64,000 nucleotides of DNA from Methylobacterium terricola (GTDB lineage Bacteria > Pseudomonadota > Alphaproteobacteria > Rhizobiales > Beijerinckiaceae). Below are positions 36,731 through 45,299 of the stretch, piece by piece; the stretch's first letter is position 1, and every line of letters begins with the position of its first letter. The notes beneath the pieces are model-generated. The model saw only the letters and a list, made by a program, of their open reading frames with translations. It had not been told where the DNA came from and searched no databases. The stretch lies in NCBI RefSeq assembly GCF_006151805.1, contig NZ_VDDA01000013.1, positions 120,436-184,435 on the forward strand. The letters are read 5' to 3'. A program made the translations under genes and the position numbers.

Positions 36731-38020
36731 TCAGCGCGCCGGCCGGGCGAGGCCGAGGCGGTCGCGCAGCGTCGTGCCGTGGTAGTCGCGGCGGAACAGC
36801 CCGCGCTCCTGGAGCAGCGGCACGACGAGGTCGACGAAATCGGTGAAGCCGTCGTGGAAATAGGGCGGCATCACGTTGAAGCCGTCGGCGGCGCCGGTCT
36901 CGAACCAGTGCTGGAGCGTGTCGGCGACCGCCTCGGCCGATCCGCACAGCACCCAGTGGCCGCGGGCCGCGGCGGTGAGGTTGTAGAGGTCGCGTAAGCT
37001 CATGGCGTCGCGGCGGGCCTTCGACAGCATCACCCGGGCGAAGCTGTGGTAGCTGTCCGGCAGGGCGATGTCCGGCACCGGCCCGTCGAGGTCGTACGCC
37101 GACATGTCCTGGCCGAGCCGGTCGGAGAGCAGCGCCAGGGCGTTGTGATCGCCGACGAAACCCTGGAGCATCGCCAGCTTGTCGAAGGCCTCGCGCTCGG
37201 TGCGGCCGACCACCGGCATCACGCCGGGCAGGACGCTCACCTCCTCCGGGCGCCGGCCAAGGGCAGTCAGCCGGCGCTTCAGGCCCGCATAGGCGGCACG
37301 GGCCTCGTCGATGTCCTGCACCACCGAGAACACCACGTCGGCGGTCCGGGCGGCGAGGTCCTGGCCGGCCTCCGAGCCGCCGGCCTGGAGCACCACCGGC
37401 CGGCCTTGAGGGCTGCGGCCGATGTTGAGCGGGCCCTTGACCGTGAAGAACGGACCGTCATGGTCGAGGGCGCGGAGCTTGGCCGGATCGATGTAGCGGC
37501 CGCTCTCCCGGTCGGCCACCACCGCGTCGTCGGCCCAGCCGTCCCACAGGCCGGCCACCACGTCGAGGAACTCCCCCGCCCGCTCGTAGCGCCTGGCATG
37601 GTCCGGATGGACCGTGCCGAAATTGGCGGCGGTCGCCGGGCTCGCCGTGGTGACGGCGTTCCAGGCGGCGCGGCCGCCGCTGATATGGTCGAGGGAGGCG
37701 AAGGCGCGGGCGACCGTGAAGGGGTCGCTGTAGGTGGTCGAGACCGTGGCGCCGAGGCCGATATGGCGGGTGAGCGGCGCGAGCGCGGCGAGCAGCGTCA
37801 GGGGTTCGAGGCGCAGGGTGTAGGACGGGTGCGCGGCCGGATCGGCATAGAGGTTGTCGCCGATGAAGATCAGGTCGAAGCAGCCGCGTTCGGCGGTGCG
37901 GGCGATCTCGGCGATCGCCGCAAAATCCTGGAAGCTGTCGACCGCGCCGGGCATGCGCCAGCCGGCGACGTGGCTGCCGGTGCCGAGGAGGAACAGGCCG
38001 AGATGCATCTGCCGGGTCAT
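36731..38020 (-). CDS. FMN-dependent monooxygenase, NtaA/SnaA/DszA family
   Basis: 429 residues from ATG 38020, which overlaps the permease stop (ATGA). Luciferase-like TIM-barrel family features: MHLGLFLLGTGSHVAGWR, FDLIFIGDNLY, YSDPFTVARAFASLDHISGGR, and LQAGGSEAGQDLAARTADVVF. These enzymes use reduced FMN from a partner reductase to oxidise N- or S-containing substrates (nitrilotriacetate, dibenzothiophene sulfone, dimethyl sulfide). It is last in an SsuABC-type transporter operon. A second member begins at 63887. Confidence 0.92.
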   Translation of the reverse strand: MTRQMHLGLFLLGTGSHVAGWRMPGAVDSFQDFAAIAEIARTAERGCFDLIFIGDNLYADPAAHPSYTLRLEPLTLLAALAPLTRHIGLGATVSTTYSDPFTVARAFASLDHISGGRAAWNAVTTASPATAANFGTVHPDHARRYERAGEFLDVVAGLWDGWADDAVVADRESGRYIDPAKLRALDHDGPFFTVKGPLNIGRSPQGRPVVLQAGGSEAGQDLAARTADVVFSVVQDIDEARAAYAGLKRRLTALGRRPEEVSVLPGVMPVVGRTEREAFDKLAMLQGFVGDHNALALLSDRLGQDMSAYDLDGPVPDIALPDSYHSFARVMLSKARRDAMSLRDLYNLTAAARGHWVLCGSAEAVADTLQHWFETGAADGFNVMPPYFHDGFTDFVDLVVPLLQERGLFRRDYHGTTLRDRLGLARPAR

Positions 38021-38772
38021 GACGCTTTCCAGAACAGCAGCCGGCGCTCGGCGAGGCCGACGAGGCCGAAGAACAGGAGGCTCGCCGCCGAGGCGACGAC
38101 GATCGCCGACCACACCTGGACGAAGTCGATCTGGAGCACCGCCTGGTAGATCACCCAGCCGAGGCCGCCATAGGCGCCCAGCATCTCGGTGACGATGGCC
38201 ACGATGATGCTGCGCACCGTCGAGACCCGAAGCCCCGCGAGGATCAGCGGCAGGGCCGTCGGCAGGCGCAGGCGCCACAGCAGGGCGAGGCGCCCGGCGC
38301 CGAAGCTACGCATCAGGTCGATGCTGCGGCGGTCGACCCGGTCGAGGCCGGCGAGCGTCGAGAGGAACAGGGTAAAGCTGACGGCGAGCGCCACCATCAC
38401 CACCTTCGAGGCGAGGCCGATGCCGCACCAGAGCAGGATCAGCGGCGAATAGGCCACCACCGGCACGGAATTGACCGCCGTCACCGCCGTGACGACGACA
38501 CCGCGGGCCCGCGGCACCAGCGTCAGCGCCACCGCGAGGCCGATGCCGACGAGCGCCCCGAGGCCGTAGCCGAGCAGCGCCTCCGTCAGGGTGTAGGCGG
38601 CGGCCTCAGCCAGCATCGCGCGCTTCGACCAGACGCCGAGGAGCACGTCGCTCATCGCCGGCAGCACGTAGGCCGGCAGGGCGAAGCCGCGGGCGACCCC
38701 TTCCCACAGCCCGATCAGCAGCAGCGCGCCGAGGATGCCGCGCTGCACGGCGAGGGACTTGTGCGCCGTCAC
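38017..38772 (-). CDS. ABC transporter permease, SsuC/TauC-type
   Basis: 251 residues from GTG 38772, overlapping the stop of the next permease (GTGA). Six helices and the EAA loop (IDLMRSFGAGRLALLWRLRLPTALPLIL, core DLMRSFGAG) match nitrate/sulfonate/taurine permeases. The longer open frame upstream is a shadow. Confidence 0.93.
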   Translation of the reverse strand: MTAHKSLAVQRGILGALLLIGLWEGVARGFALPAYVLPAMSDVLLGVWSKRAMLAEAAAYTLTEALLGYGLGALVGIGLAVALTLVPRARGVVVTAVTAVNSVPVVAYSPLILLWCGIGLASKVVMVALAVSFTLFLSTLAGLDRVDRRSIDLMRSFGAGRLALLWRLRLPTALPLILAGLRVSTVRSIIVAIVTEMLGAYGGLGWVIYQAVLQIDFVQVWSAIVVASAASLLFFGLVGLAERRLLFWKAS

Positions 38773-39566
38773 TGCTCGGCCCCCCAGAAGACGAGGCGGC
38801 GCTCGAGGAACGCCACCGCCGCGTAGAAGCCGGTGCCGAGGAGCGCTGAGACCAGGAGCGCGGCCCAGATCGCCACCACGTTCTCGTTGTACATCGCTTG
38901 CAGCAGCAGCACGCCGAGGCCGGTCGTGTCGCCGAACCACTCGCCGACGATGGCGCCGACGAGGCTGAGCGAGGCGGCGAGCCGCAACGCCACGAAGGTC
39001 TGCGGCAGGGCGCTCGGCAGTTGCAGGCGCGTCAGGATCTGGCGCGGCGAGGCGCCGAAGCTGCGCATCAGGGCGATCTGGCGCGGATCGACCGATTCGA
39101 GGCCGATGAGCGCGTTCACGGTGACCGGGAAGAAGGTGAGGTAGAAGGCGATGACGGCCTTGGCCATCAGGGTGTTGCCGAACCACAGGACCACCAGCGC
39201 CCCGAAGGCGATGACGGGGATGGTCTGCGACACCACGAAGAGCGGGAAGACCATCTCGCGCAAGGTTCGACAGCGCAGGAAGGCGACGGCGACCGCCACC
39301 CCGAAGGCGCCCCCGGTCACGAAGCCGATCAGGGTCTCGGTCAGCGTGCGCAGGAAGCCGGCGGCATAGGCGCCCGGCGTCGCCAGGATCGCCGCCAGGA
39401 CCGCCGAGAGCCGCGGCAGGTAGAACGGCCGGATCCCGAACAGGATCACCAGCCCCTCCCAGGCGAGCGCCACGGCAAGGAGGGCGGCGACCCGCAGGCC
39501 GATCCGGCGCGCGAGGCCGGCGGCGCGGGGCGCGGCCGGCGGGGATGCGGCGAGCGCCGCGCTCAC
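38769..39566 (-). CDS. ABC transporter permease, SsuC-type (second)
   Basis: 265 residues from GTG 39566, which overlaps the substrate-binding protein stop (GTGA). EAA loop IALMRSFGASPRQILTRLQLPSALP (core ALMRSFGASP). Two different permeases of this family in one operon indicate a heterodimeric channel. The N-terminus is Ala/Pro rich. Confidence 0.93.
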   Translation of the reverse strand: MSAALAASPPAAPRAAGLARRIGLRVAALLAVALAWEGLVILFGIRPFYLPRLSAVLAAILATPGAYAAGFLRTLTETLIGFVTGGAFGVAVAVAFLRCRTLREMVFPLFVVSQTIPVIAFGALVVLWFGNTLMAKAVIAFYLTFFPVTVNALIGLESVDPRQIALMRSFGASPRQILTRLQLPSALPQTFVALRLAASLSLVGAIVGEWFGDTTGLGVLLLQAMYNENVVAIWAALLVSALLGTGFYAAVAFLERRLVFWGAEQ

Positions 39567-40564
39567 AGCTGGCGGTCCGCGCTCGACAGGGCGTCGAGGG
39601 GCCGGGACTCGAAAGCGCTCGTCAGGTCGACGGGCTTTCCGATGACCTTGGCCTGGAGCAGCAGGTCGTGCGCCTTGGCGATCGCCGCCGGATCGATCGC
39701 GAACAGCCCCTTCTCCTTGGCGGCGCCGGCCGTCATCAGGCGCTTCACCTCCGCCAGCATGAACTCCTGGTGCGCCCGGTCGAGGGTCGGGGCGATCGCC
39801 ATCACGGTGTCGACGGCCGCCTTCGGGTCGGCGAAGGCGTCGCGCCAGCCGCGGATCGAGGCGCGCAGGAAGCCCTTCACCAGCTCGGGCTTGTCCTTCA
39901 GCGTCGTCTCCGACACGATCAAGGTGTCGCGCGGGAAGGTGACGCCGTAATCCTCCGCGACGAAGGTGCGCAAGGTCTCTTTCCCCATCCGGCTCTGGAT
40001 GGCGTAGAGTTCGTTGTAGTAGGTCGCCGTCGCGACATCGACGGCGCCGTCGACGAAGGGCGTGACGCTGACCTGCTGCGGCTGGATCTTCACCTCGCCG
40101 GGTTGGATGCCCTCCTTGGCCAGGATGGCGTTGAGGACGTGGTTGGCCCCGGTGAACCAGGTGGTGACGGTGCGTCCCTTGAAGTCCTGGAGCGTCTTGA
40201 CCGCGCCGTCCTTGCGGGTGACGAAGACGAACGGGGTGACCTGGTGCGAGACGCCGATGCAGACCACCGGCAGGCCCTTGTCGCGGGCGGCGAGCACGCT
40301 GTCGCTGCCGCCCGACAGGCCGAACGTGTCGGCCCCGGTGGCGACGAGGTTCTCGGCGAGCAGGTTCGGCCCGCCCGGATTGATCGTCAGGTCGATGCCT
40401 TCCGCCTTGTAGTATCCCTTCTGGGCGGCGACGTAGAAGCCGGCGAACTGCGCCTGCGGCAGCCATTTCAGGCGCAACGAGGCTTTCACCGGCTCGGCGG
40501 CGGCAGCGGGGCCGGCGAGCATCACGGCGGCAAGGGCGGCGAGGAGGTGACGGCGTTTGAGCAT
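39563..40564 (-). CDS. ABC transporter substrate-binding protein, NMT1/THI5-like
   Basis: 333 residues, Sec leader (LLAALAAVMLAGPAAA), mature WLPQAQFAGFYVAAQKGYYKAEGIDLTI typical of the SsuA/ThiY/NMT1 family (core QFAGFYVAAQKGYY). This group binds pyrimidine precursors, sulfonates and related small molecules. GGAG precedes ATG 40564. Followed by two permeases and the monooxygenase. Confidence 0.92.
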   Translation of the reverse strand: MLKRRHLLAALAAVMLAGPAAAAEPVKASLRLKWLPQAQFAGFYVAAQKGYYKAEGIDLTINPGGPNLLAENLVATGADTFGLSGGSDSVLAARDKGLPVVCIGVSHQVTPFVFVTRKDGAVKTLQDFKGRTVTTWFTGANHVLNAILAKEGIQPGEVKIQPQQVSVTPFVDGAVDVATATYYNELYAIQSRMGKETLRTFVAEDYGVTFPRDTLIVSETTLKDKPELVKGFLRASIRGWRDAFADPKAAVDTVMAIAPTLDRAHQEFMLAEVKRLMTAGAAKEKGLFAIDPAAIAKAHDLLLQAKVIGKPVDLTSAFESRPLDALSSADRQL

Positions 40565-40579
40565 CGGGGATCTCCGCGA

Positions 40580-41365
40580 TCAGTGGCGGTAGGACGGGTC
40601 GGTGCGGTCGAGCCGGCGCATCAGCGCCGGCCATTCGCGCTCGCCGGGGATCAGGATGTCGCCCTGCAGCTCCCAGAACTGGCGCGCGGCGCGCTCGCAG
40701 ACCTCGTGGGCCGGGATCACCAGGGCGGCGCCGGCGGCGGCCGCCGCCTGCATGTCGAGCTGGATGCGCGCGGCGCGCTCGAAGTAGTAGAGCAGCATGA
40801 ACGCCTCGCCGGGCGTGCGGCCGACGGTCAGGATGCCGTGGTTGCGCATCAGCATGACCTTGTGGGGCCCGAGATCGCGCACGAGCCGGCCCTGCTCGTC
40901 GAGGTCGATCGCCACGCCCTCGTAATCGTGGAAGGCCTGACGGTCGTAGAACCGCATCGCGAACTGGCTCAGCGGCAGCAGCCCCTTCTCCTGGCCCGAG
41001 ACGGCGACGCTGGCATCCGAGTGGGTGTGCAGCACGCAGGCCGCGTCGTGGCTCGTCTTGTGGATCGCCGCGTGGATCACGAAGGCGGCGAGGTTCACGG
41101 TGTGGGGCGTGTCGTCGAGGATTTTGCCCTCGACGTCGATCTTCACCAGGCTCGACGCGGTGATCTCGTCGAAGAGCAGGCCGTAGGGGTTGATCAGGAA
41201 CTCGTTGTCGCGCCCGGGGATCCGGGCCGAGATGTGGTTGTAGATCAGGTCGTCCATGCCGAGCTGCGCCACCATGCGGTAACAGGCGGCGAGCGCCACG
41301 CGGGCCTCCCACTCGGCGGGGTCGAAGCGGCTTGCGGGGTTCGCAGCGCTCACGGGGGCGTTCAT
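40580..41365 (-). CDS. Class II aldolase/adducin family protein
   Basis: 261 residues from ATG 41365, overlapping the ATPase stop by one base (TGATG). Metal-ligand motif CVLHTHSDASVA and MLMRNHGILTVGRT are conserved; HISARIPG and FLINPYGLLFDEI are also typical. Members cleave or decarboxylate C-C bonds of sugar or keto acids. Why it sits between transporter genes is unclear. Confidence 0.9.
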   Translation of the reverse strand: MNAPVSAANPASRFDPAEWEARVALAACYRMVAQLGMDDLIYNHISARIPGRDNEFLINPYGLLFDEITASSLVKIDVEGKILDDTPHTVNLAAFVIHAAIHKTSHDAACVLHTHSDASVAVSGQEKGLLPLSQFAMRFYDRQAFHDYEGVAIDLDEQGRLVRDLGPHKVMLMRNHGILTVGRTPGEAFMLLYYFERAARIQLDMQAAAAAGAALVIPAHEVCERAARQFWELQGDILIPGEREWPALMRRLDRTDPSYRH

Positions 41366-42198
41366 CAAGCCTTCTCCTCGGCGATCTGGAACGACTTCAG
41401 GCTCTCTTCCTCGATCGCCTCGAGGAGCGTGCGCTTGAGCCGGATGAATTCGGGAGCGGTGACGAGGTCGGGCCGGCGCGGCCGCGGCAGGTCGATGCGC
41501 TGCTCCAGCTTCACCGCGCCCGGCCGGGCGGTCATCACCAGCACCCGGTCGCCGAGGAAGATCGCCTCGTCGACGTCGTGGGTGATGAACAGGATCGTGC
41601 GCCGGTGGCGCTGCCAGACGTCGAGCAGCCAGCGCTGCATCAGCGTGCGGGTCAGCGCGTCGAGCGCCCCGAACGGCTCGTCGAGCAGCATCAGGTCGCG
41701 CTCGAACAGGAAGGTGCGCATCAAGGCCACCCGCTGGCGCATGCCGCCGGAGAGCTGGTGCGGGTACTGCGCCTCGAAGCCGGCGAGCCCGAACTCGGGC
41801 AGCATCCGGAGCGCCTCCTCCCGCGCCTCCTTACGCGGTCGGCCCTCGATCTCGAGCGCCAGGATCGCGTTGTCGATCACGTTGCGCCACGGCAGCAGCA
41901 GGTCGCGCTGGGGCATGAACGAGACCCGGCCGAGCAGGTCGGCGGCGTGGCAGCTCTGGCCCTCGAAGCGCAGGGCCCCGCCCGGATCGGGCTCCTCCAG
42001 CCCGGCCACGATGTTGAACAGGGTGCTCTTGCCGCAGCCGCTCGGGCCGACGACGGTGACGAACTCGCCCCGCCCGATCCGGGCCGAGAAGCCGGACAGG
42101 GCCTTGACCGGCCCGAAGGTCTTGTCGACGCCCCTGAGCTCGATCAGCGGTGCGGGTTCCGCAACTGTGGCGGGAGCGTCGTCCTGGTGTCGCAGCAT
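41365..42198 (-). CDS. ABC transporter ATP-binding protein, SsuB/TauB-type
   Basis: 277 residues from ATG 42198; a TTG at 42207 has a better spaced AAGGACG and could be the real start. Walker A GPSGCGKST, signature LSGGMRQR, Walker B LMLLDEPFGALD, and FITHDVDEAIFLGDR are present. First gene of the operon, divergent from GntR 42432. Confidence 0.94.
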   Translation of the reverse strand: MLRHQDDAPATVAEPAPLIELRGVDKTFGPVKALSGFSARIGRGEFVTVVGPSGCGKSTLFNIVAGLEEPDPGGALRFEGQSCHAADLLGRVSFMPQRDLLLPWRNVIDNAILALEIEGRPRKEAREEALRMLPEFGLAGFEAQYPHQLSGGMRQRVALMRTFLFERDLMLLDEPFGALDALTRTLMQRWLLDVWQRHRRTILFITHDVDEAIFLGDRVLVMTARPGAVKLEQRIDLPRPRRPDLVTAPEFIRLKRTLLEAIEEESLKSFQIAEEKA

Positions 42199-42407
42199 CG
42201 CCCGCAAGAGACGTCCTTTCGGGTTCTTGTATAACGAGGGCCGCCTCTGGCATGCCTGAGCGCCGGCCGCGATGGACGGAGCACTGCAACGGATGTGCCA
42301 GAAGGCGGCGAGCGGGCCGGATCACGCGGCATCGCGCTTGCCTCGGCCGTCGCGGGTGCGACGCAGAACCGCCGGCGGGGCAGGAATGCACGAGGTCTTG
42401 GGGCTGA

Positions 42408-42415
42408 TGTATACA
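42408..42415. promoter_or_regulatory. TGTATACA palindrome, candidate GntR operator
   Basis: A perfect 8-bp palindrome 17 bp before the GntR start, in the 233 bp divergent region. Similar TTGTATACAA-type sites are described for FCD GntR regulators. Candidate autoregulatory site. Confidence 0.5.
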
Positions 42416-42431
42416 GAAATGAGTAACATGG

Positions 42432-43151
42432 ATGCATAAGACGGCAGCAAGCGCACAAAACGGCGTCATCCGGATCGACGAGGGGCGCCCGTCGGTCTCC
42501 CCTGCCCCCGGCCTGACCCTCGCGGAGGGCCTGCGCCAGCGGCTCGAAGCCGCGATCGCCGCCGGCCACCTCGAACCCGGCAGCCGCCTCGACGAGCAGG
42601 AGATCGCGCTGCGCTACGGCGTGTCGCGCACCCCCGTCCGCGAGGCGTTCCGGCTGCTCGCCGCCAGCAACCTCGTCGAGCTGCGCGGGCGCCAGGGTGC
42701 GGTGGTGCGCACCATCGGCCCGCACGCCCTGATCGAGATGTTCCAGGTGATGGCGGAACTCGAAGGCCTGTGCGCCCGGCTCGCCGCACGGCGCGTCCCG
42801 CCGACCTGGCGGGCGACGATCGAGCCGATCCACCAGCGCCTCGTCGACCTCGTCGATGGCGGCGACGCCGACGCCTTCTACGACGTGAACCAGGACTTCC
42901 ACGAGGCGATCTACGAGGCCGCCCGCAACGGCTTCCTGGCCGACCAGACAAGGCGCCTGCGCAACCAGGTCGCCGCCTATCGCCGCCGCGTCACCCGGAT
43001 GCCGAACCGGATGAGCGACACGATCCGCGAGCACGAGGCGATCCTGCGGGCGATCCTCGCCCACGACCCGGAGGGCGCGCACCGGGCGATGCGCGACCAC
43101 GTCGCGCTGCTTGGCGACAACCTGCTCGACTTCCTGGCGGCGTTCGAGTGA
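42432..43151 (+). CDS. GntR family transcriptional regulator (FCD-type)
   Basis: 239 residues. Winged helix (LDEQEIALRYGVSRTPVREAFRLL, core GVSRTPVREAFRLL) and FCD domain (MAELEGLCARLAARR ... NQDFHEAIYEAARN). Divergent from the SsuB-type operon and upstream of the SDR operon, with candidate operators on both sides (42408, 43162). Either or both operons may be targets. Confidence 0.94.
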   Translation: MHKTAASAQNGVIRIDEGRPSVSPAPGLTLAEGLRQRLEAAIAAGHLEPGSRLDEQEIALRYGVSRTPVREAFRLLAASNLVELRGRQGAVVRTIGPHALIEMFQVMAELEGLCARLAARRVPPTWRATIEPIHQRLVDLVDGGDADAFYDVNQDFHEAIYEAARNGFLADQTRRLRNQVAAYRRRVTRMPNRMSDTIREHEAILRAILAHDPEGAHRAMRDHVALLGDNLLDFLAAFE

Positions 43152-43161
43152 GGCCCGGCTT

Positions 43162-43190
43162 GGTATGCAAATTGCTGCACGTTGCATACC
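43162..43190. promoter_or_regulatory. Perfect 9-bp inverted repeat between GntR and SDR genes
   Basis: GGTATGCAA (43162-43170) and TTGCATACC (43182-43190) are exact reverse complements with an 11-base spacer. It occupies most of the 61 bp gap between the GntR stop and the SDR start. AT-rich and 23 bp before the SDR start, so an operator is more likely than a terminator. Spacing of half-sites (one per 20 bp) fits two DNA turns. Confidence 0.65.
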
Positions 43191-43212
43191 TGTTGCCCGT
43201 CAGGAGTGCCCC

Positions 43213-43992
43213 GTGCAGCTCGACCTCACCGACAAGACCGCCCTGATCACCGGCGCCTCGAAGGGCATCGGCCTCGCCGTCGCCCGCACCTTCGCGGCCG
43301 AGGGCTGCCACCTGCATCTCGCCGCCCGCAACGGCGCGGCGATGGAGGAGGCCAAGCGCGCACTGGAGGCCGAGTACGGCGTGCGCGTCACCGTCCACGC
43401 CCTCGACTTGTCGAGCACCGCCGCGATGGAGCAACTCGCCGCGCAGGCCGGCGAGATCGACATCCTGGTCAACAATGCCGGCGACATCCCGGCCGGCTCG
43501 ATCGAGATCCTGGAGGAGGCCGACTGGCGCCGCGGCTTCGACCTCAAGGTCTTCGGCTACATCACCCTGTCGCGCCTCTACTATCGGCGCCTGAAGGGCC
43601 GCGGCGGCGTGATCGTCAACGTCATCGGCAATTCGGGCGAGAACTGGGATGCGAGCTACATCGCGGGCTCGACCGGCAACGCCGCGCTGATGTCCTTCAC
43701 CAAGGCGCTCGGCGGCCGCAGCCTCGACCACGGGGTGCGGGTGGTCGCGGTCAATCCCGGCCCGGTCGCCACCGACCGCATGCTCAAGATCATGAAGCGC
43801 AAGGCGATCGACATGCTCGGCGACGAGGCGCGCTGGCAGGAGCTGTTCGACAAGTACCCGGGCAAGCGCCCCGCCACCTCGGAAGAGGTCGCCGATCTCT
43901 GCGCCTTCCTGGCCTCGCCGCGGGCCGGCTACATCACCGGGACGGTCGTCACCATCGACGGCGGCATCGCCTCCCGCGGATCGGTGATCTGA
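43213..43992 (+). CDS. Short-chain dehydrogenase/reductase lacking the usual YxxxK lysine
   Basis: 259 residues from GTG 43213, preceded by AGGAG. TGASKGIG (cofactor loop, residues 12-19) and NNAG are intact. The catalytic region reads SYIAGSTGNAALMSFTKAL, so the conserved Lys four residues after Tyr is Ser here. The end VTIDGGIASRGS is normal. Such variants exist in SDR sequence families, so the substitution may reflect another mechanism. First of a five-gene operon. Confidence 0.9.
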   Translation: MQLDLTDKTALITGASKGIGLAVARTFAAEGCHLHLAARNGAAMEEAKRALEAEYGVRVTVHALDLSSTAAMEQLAAQAGEIDILVNNAGDIPAGSIEILEEADWRRGFDLKVFGYITLSRLYYRRLKGRGGVIVNVIGNSGENWDASYIAGSTGNAALMSFTKALGGRSLDHGVRVVAVNPGPVATDRMLKIMKRKAIDMLGDEARWQELFDKYPGKRPATSEEVADLCAFLASPRAGYITGTVVTIDGGIASRGSVI

Positions 43993-43993
43993 G

Positions 43994-45130
43994 ATGGCCT
44001 CCCCTGCCCTCACCCGCAACCGCTACTTCGACGACCTCTCGGCGACGCCGGACCTGATCTGGCTCGGCCAGAACACCAACCACATCGAGGCGCATCCGGC
44101 GGTGCGCGCGGCGATGATCCGGGCGGTGGAGGAGAACGCCTTCAACGCCTACGCGCCGCCGCTCGGCTTCGAATCGTTACGCGCCGCGATCACCGCCGAT
44201 CTCGGCACGCCCGGCGCCGAGGCGCTGGTGACCGAGGGCGGCGTCAATGCGCTGGCGATGGTCTGCCGCGCCCGCTGCCGGCCCGGCACCACCTTCGTCA
44301 CCACCGACCCGACCTGGAAATGGCCGTGCCTGTTCGCCGAACAAGCCGGCGCCACGGTGATCGAGATCCCGATCTACGATCCCGCCTGCCAGTATCGGCT
44401 GACCCCGGAGGCCCTGCGCGCCCATGTCGATGAGCGCACGGCGATCATCTACCTCGTCGATCCCAACAACCCGCTCGGCATCCGCTACACCAGGGCCGAG
44501 ATCGAGGCGTTTGCCGCCATCGCGCGGGAATGCGGGGCGCTCCTCGTCCACGACTGCACCTATCGCGACTTCGCCGAGGGTCACCACCCGGCGCTCCTCG
44601 CCGACCCCGAGAACACGATCGTCTCGCTGAGCTTCTCGAAGTGGCTCGGCCTCGCAGGGCTGCGCATCGGGGCGCTCGTCGCCGCGCCGGCCCTGTTCGA
44701 GGAGATGGCCGCGCGCACCACCAGCGTGCTCGGGGCGAGCGTGATCGCGCAGCGCGCCGCCGAGGCCGGGCTGTCGGTCAAGCCGGCCTGGATGGCGGAG
44801 GTCCGGCGGATCGACCGGGCCAACAAGGCGATGATCGCCGAGGCCGCGGGCCGGGTCGCGGGGCTGGCGCTGCCGGTCTTGCCCTCGCACGGCAACTTCC
44901 TGGTGCTGGAGACGGTCGGCGCCGGCATCCGGCCGGAGGCCCTGGTCGAGTGCTACCGCCGCCGCGGGATCATGATCCGCCAGGGCACCTACCACACCGC
45001 CCGCTTCGGCGATCGCTTCGTCAAGGTCTCGACCTCGGTGCCGACGCCGTGGGTGGAGCGGTTCTGCGACCTGCTACCGGGCCTCGCCGAGGAAGCCCGC
45101 ACGCTGAACGACCTGCCGCCGCAATTCTGA
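43994..45130 (+). CDS. Class I/II PLP-dependent aminotransferase
   Basis: 378 residues, one base after the SDR stop. Fold-type I features: VDPNNPLGIRYT and SFSKWLGLAGLRIGAL with PLP lysine about 216. Usual length for the HisC/aspartate aminotransferase superfamily. Substrate unknown; neighbours suggest an amino acid from a carbamoyl or hydantoin precursor. Confidence 0.93.
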   Translation: MASPALTRNRYFDDLSATPDLIWLGQNTNHIEAHPAVRAAMIRAVEENAFNAYAPPLGFESLRAAITADLGTPGAEALVTEGGVNALAMVCRARCRPGTTFVTTDPTWKWPCLFAEQAGATVIEIPIYDPACQYRLTPEALRAHVDERTAIIYLVDPNNPLGIRYTRAEIEAFAAIARECGALLVHDCTYRDFAEGHHPALLADPENTIVSLSFSKWLGLAGLRIGALVAAPALFEEMAARTTSVLGASVIAQRAAEAGLSVKPAWMAEVRRIDRANKAMIAEAAGRVAGLALPVLPSHGNFLVLETVGAGIRPEALVECYRRRGIMIRQGTYHTARFGDRFVKVSTSVPTPWVERFCDLLPGLAEEARTLNDLPPQF

Positions 45131-45193
45131 GTGGGTGTTCGTTCTGTCGTTCGCAGAACTGTCCGGAGACAATAAACGGCCCGGGATCGTCCC

Positions 45194-45207
45194 CTCCCCG
45201 CGGGGAG
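45194..45207. repeat. Palindrome CTCCCCGCGGGGAG
   Basis: A perfect 14-bp palindrome in the 169 bp gap between aminotransferase and hydrolase. Nearby CTGTCC ... GGACAG forms a second small palindrome (45240-45255). Related in sequence to the CCCCTCTCCC family at 24833 and 57351. Confidence 0.6.
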
Positions 45208-45299
45208 AGGAGAAGGCCCACGTTTTTCTTACGCCCGAACTGTCCCCGGACAGATCCCCGTCATCCGGGACATAACTTGATGGACCAGGACAAATACCC

